Shown here: in pieces, positions 62,406 through 64,000 of the stretch
Layout of the letters: each line of letters begins with the position of its first letter
Numbering within the stretch: the first letter of the stretch is position 1
The notes under the pieces: model-generated
The model's database searches: none
Told to the model about the DNA's origin: nothing
What the model saw: only the letters and a program-made list of their open reading frames with translations
Assembly: GCF_003284585.1 (NCBI RefSeq)
Contig: NZ_QKRX01000011.1
Location: 1-64,000, forward strand
Length of the DNA stretch: 64,000 bases
Direction of reading: 5' to 3'
DNA from: Nitrincola tibetensis
Lineage (GTDB): Bacteria > Pseudomonadota > Gammaproteobacteria > Pseudomonadales > Balneatricaceae
Made by a program: the position numbers and the translations under genes

Positions 62406-64000
62406 AGATTATTATCTTTTTGGCTAATGAGTGATTTATCAATACTGACGACGAAACACGCGCCGCCTAACTCAGACTCTTCTAAATAGATATTACCACC
62501 TTTTGCTTCGGCTAAACGTCTGACTAACGTCAAACCTATGCCACGATGCCGCCCCTCTTTAGTCGAGTAACCTCGTCGTGTAATAAGCTCAAATTGATCC
62601 GCAGGTAAGCCAGGCCCATTATCCTCCACTTCAATCAATAACTGGGCACCTAAGTCTGTAAAAAACAACCGAACCTGGGGTACAGCCACTGGTAAAAGTG
62701 TCGCAGCATCGAAGGCGTTATCAAGCAAGTTACTCATAATTTTCAACAAGACATCTTGACCTTCAAAGGATAAGTACATTGCAATAGAACTGCTGTCTTC
62801 AATATCAAACTGTATCCCCATGTGCTGAGCTCGCATAATTTTTCCAAGCAGCATTGCACTAATAACGGGATCACTTAAATGCCTTACTAAGAAGGCCACT
62901 TGATTTTGCGCTACCAAACTTTCTTGATGGATGAGTGCCAAAGCCTCTTCAGGACGATTTAGCTGTAACAATCCAGATATGGTATAGAGTTTGTTTGAGA
63001 ATTCGTGGGCCTGTTCTCGCAATTGATCGACGTCGGCACTTGCCTCTTTTAAGGCTCTATAAACATCAAGCAACTCTTTTTGGCTTCTAAACGTCGAAAC
63101 AGCGCCATCGACTTCACCAGCAGGGTTTAAAATAGGTACTCGGTTAACAACCACAGGGACGTCACCTATCCAAAGCTCACGATCAAACTGGCGCTCACCA
63201 CTGACCAGTACATCCAGCAAACGCGAGTTTGGTACTAGATCTTCGACAGGCACTCCTTGGCAAGGTTGATCACCCTCAACACCCAACGTACGTTTTGCAG
63301 ATTGATTTAGAACCGTAATTCGACCCTCGCGATTGATTGCGACCACGCCCTCATGAATCGACTGCAAAATCGCCTCTTTTTCATGAACCAATCGAGCAAT
63401 CTCATGAGGCTCTAACCCCAAAATAAGCTTTTTGACATGATTGGCAATCCAAACAGCTCCTGCAAAACCAACAAGTAAAGACAAAGCAATAAACAACCAA
63501 CCTAAATAAAGCATACGATCAACATCGCTCGCGACTTTATCAAGCATGAAGCCGACGGAGACGACGCCTATGATATCGCCATTAGCGTCAACAATAGGCA
63601 CTTTACCACGCATAGCCTCACCCAGCGTACCCGTCGCTCGAGAGACATAGGACTCGCCTTCCATGAGAGCCGCATAATTGTCGCCACCGACCATGCGCTG
63701 TCCTAGCCGTTCTGGAACGGGATGCGAGTAACGTATCTCTTCTCGATTACCCACCACGACATACTCAGCACCAGTTGCCTGACGCAAAGACTCAGCTAAA
63801 GGCTGGATAACCACTGCAGGGTCTTCCAGATCAAAGGCATGTATCAACTCAGGGATCACAGCAACCGCTTTTGCCAAGTTTAATGCCCGCAGCCCTATCT
63901 GATCACTAATCAGCTCTGCTTTATTAAGATTCAAATAAATTCCTTGCAGCAACAGCACAACTGTAACCAAAGACCCTATAAGAATCATCATCTTAGTTTT
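62402..64000 (-). CDS. CitA/DcuS-family sensor histidine kinase, 5' end cut by window
   Basis: The visible 530+ residues include a membrane segment at the start (ILIGSLVTVVLLLQGIYLNL), a periplasmic PASp/Cache domain with the family blocks YSHPVPERLGQRMVGGDNYA, GTLGEAMRGKVPIVD and IIGVVSVGFM, and a second membrane segment (LGWLFIALSLLVGFAGAVWI). A cytoplasmic PAS follows, then the kinase: H-box QLREQAHEFSNKLYTISGLL, N-box LLDNAFDAA, G-boxes DNGPGLP and GIGLTLVRRL. The S-H-P and R-G-K residues are those contacting citrate in CitA. In-frame codons continue to the window edge without a stop, so the true start is probably outside. It should sense the acid taken up by TctABC. Confidence 0.9.
   Translation of the reverse strand, partial: KTKMMILIGSLVTVVLLLQGIYLNLNKAELISDQIGLRALNLAKAVAVIPELIHAFDLEDPAVVIQPLAESLRQATGAEYVVVGNREEIRYSHPVPERLGQRMVGGDNYAALMEGESYVSRATGTLGEAMRGKVPIVDANGDIIGVVSVGFMLDKVASDVDRMLYLGWLFIALSLLVGFAGAVWIANHVKKLILGLEPHEIARLVHEKEAILQSIHEGVVAINREGRITVLNQSAKRTLGVEGDQPCQGVPVEDLVPNSRLLDVLVSGERQFDRELWIGDVPVVVNRVPILNPAGEVDGAVSTFRSQKELLDVYRALKEASADVDQLREQAHEFSNKLYTISGLLQLNRPEEALALIHQESLVAQNQVAFLVRHLSDPVISAMLLGKIMRAQHMGIQFDIEDSSSIAMYLSFEGQDVLLKIMSNLLDNAFDAATLLPVAVPQVRLFFTDLGAQLLIEVEDNGPGLPADQFELITRRGYSTKEGRHRGIGLTLVRRLAEAKGGNIYLEESELGGACFVVSIDKSLISQKDNNL

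Overview
The window reads as chromosome of a marine-type gammaproteobacterium, most like the Oceanospirillales (Marinomonas, Marinobacterium, Nitrincola and relatives). This is inferred from the gene set (lpxH, miaE, a pilV-W-X-Y1 cluster, a tripartite tricarboxylate transporter, a VF530-family protein, a CLCA_X protein, a FecI/FecR/TonB-receptor system) and from the moderate GC content. It is not a phage or plasmid: most genes are ordinary chromosomal ones, separated by patches of gene debris.

Layout. 1-0.7 kb: one end of an IS66-family element running off the left edge. 0.8-2.9 kb: a PAS-GGDEF-EAL protein with a degenerate cyclase motif. 3.0-3.8 kb: debris of a group II intron maturase and of a parallel beta-helix protein. 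3.9-10.4 kb: a seven-gene operon with a DeoR-type regulator, a UgpB/A/E/C-like ABC importer, an endonuclease/exonuclease/phosphatase-fold enzyme and a HAD phosphatase. It probably imports and breaks down a phosphorylated or phosphodiester organic solute. 10.5-17.7 kb: two lipoproteins, several small or uncharacterised genes, and relics (HTH fragment, second copy of an HNH gene tail, chemoreceptor pseudogene). 18-19 kb: a MbcA/ParS-RES toxin-antitoxin pair. 19.1-22.9 kb: a Zur-box-controlled operon of thrS, a COG0523 GTPase and a dksA paralogue missing two zinc ligands, so a zinc-starvation operon. 22.9-29.5 kb: fimT-pilV-pilW-pilX-pilY1, the minor pilins and tip adhesin of type IV pili. 29.7-39.8 kb: HAD phosphatase, SelO-family AMPylase, RsuA, a soluble PAS chemoreceptor, a diguanylate cyclase, VF530 protein, Slp lipoprotein, MFS transporter and HchA.

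39.8-43.4 kb: a truncated, frameshifted luxR-type gene facing an SNF2 helicase with a SWIM zinc finger. 43.6-49.2 kb: FecI sigma, FecR, STN-domain TonB receptor and di-haem peroxidase behind a Fur-like site, an iron-starvation cell-surface signalling system. 49.2-53.3 kb: ABC exporter, MocR regulator divergent from a DUF1127 gene with shared repeats, and a 59-residue PLDc_N membrane protein. 53.4-58.4 kb: lipA, a vgrG relic, a HI0933-type flavoprotein, ppiB, lpxH and miaE. 58.4-64 kb: tctA, tctB, tctC and a CitA/CitB-type two-component system (kinase cut by the right edge), which together sense and import a tricarboxylate.

The most notable signals are the Zur-controlled thrS operon whose ThrS keeps all its zinc ligands; the tct terminator hairpin whose 3' arm is the miaE ribosome-binding site and whose loop region contains a TATAAT; and the uncharacterised importer-EEP-HAD operon. 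I saw no tRNA, rRNA, CRISPR array or prophage.
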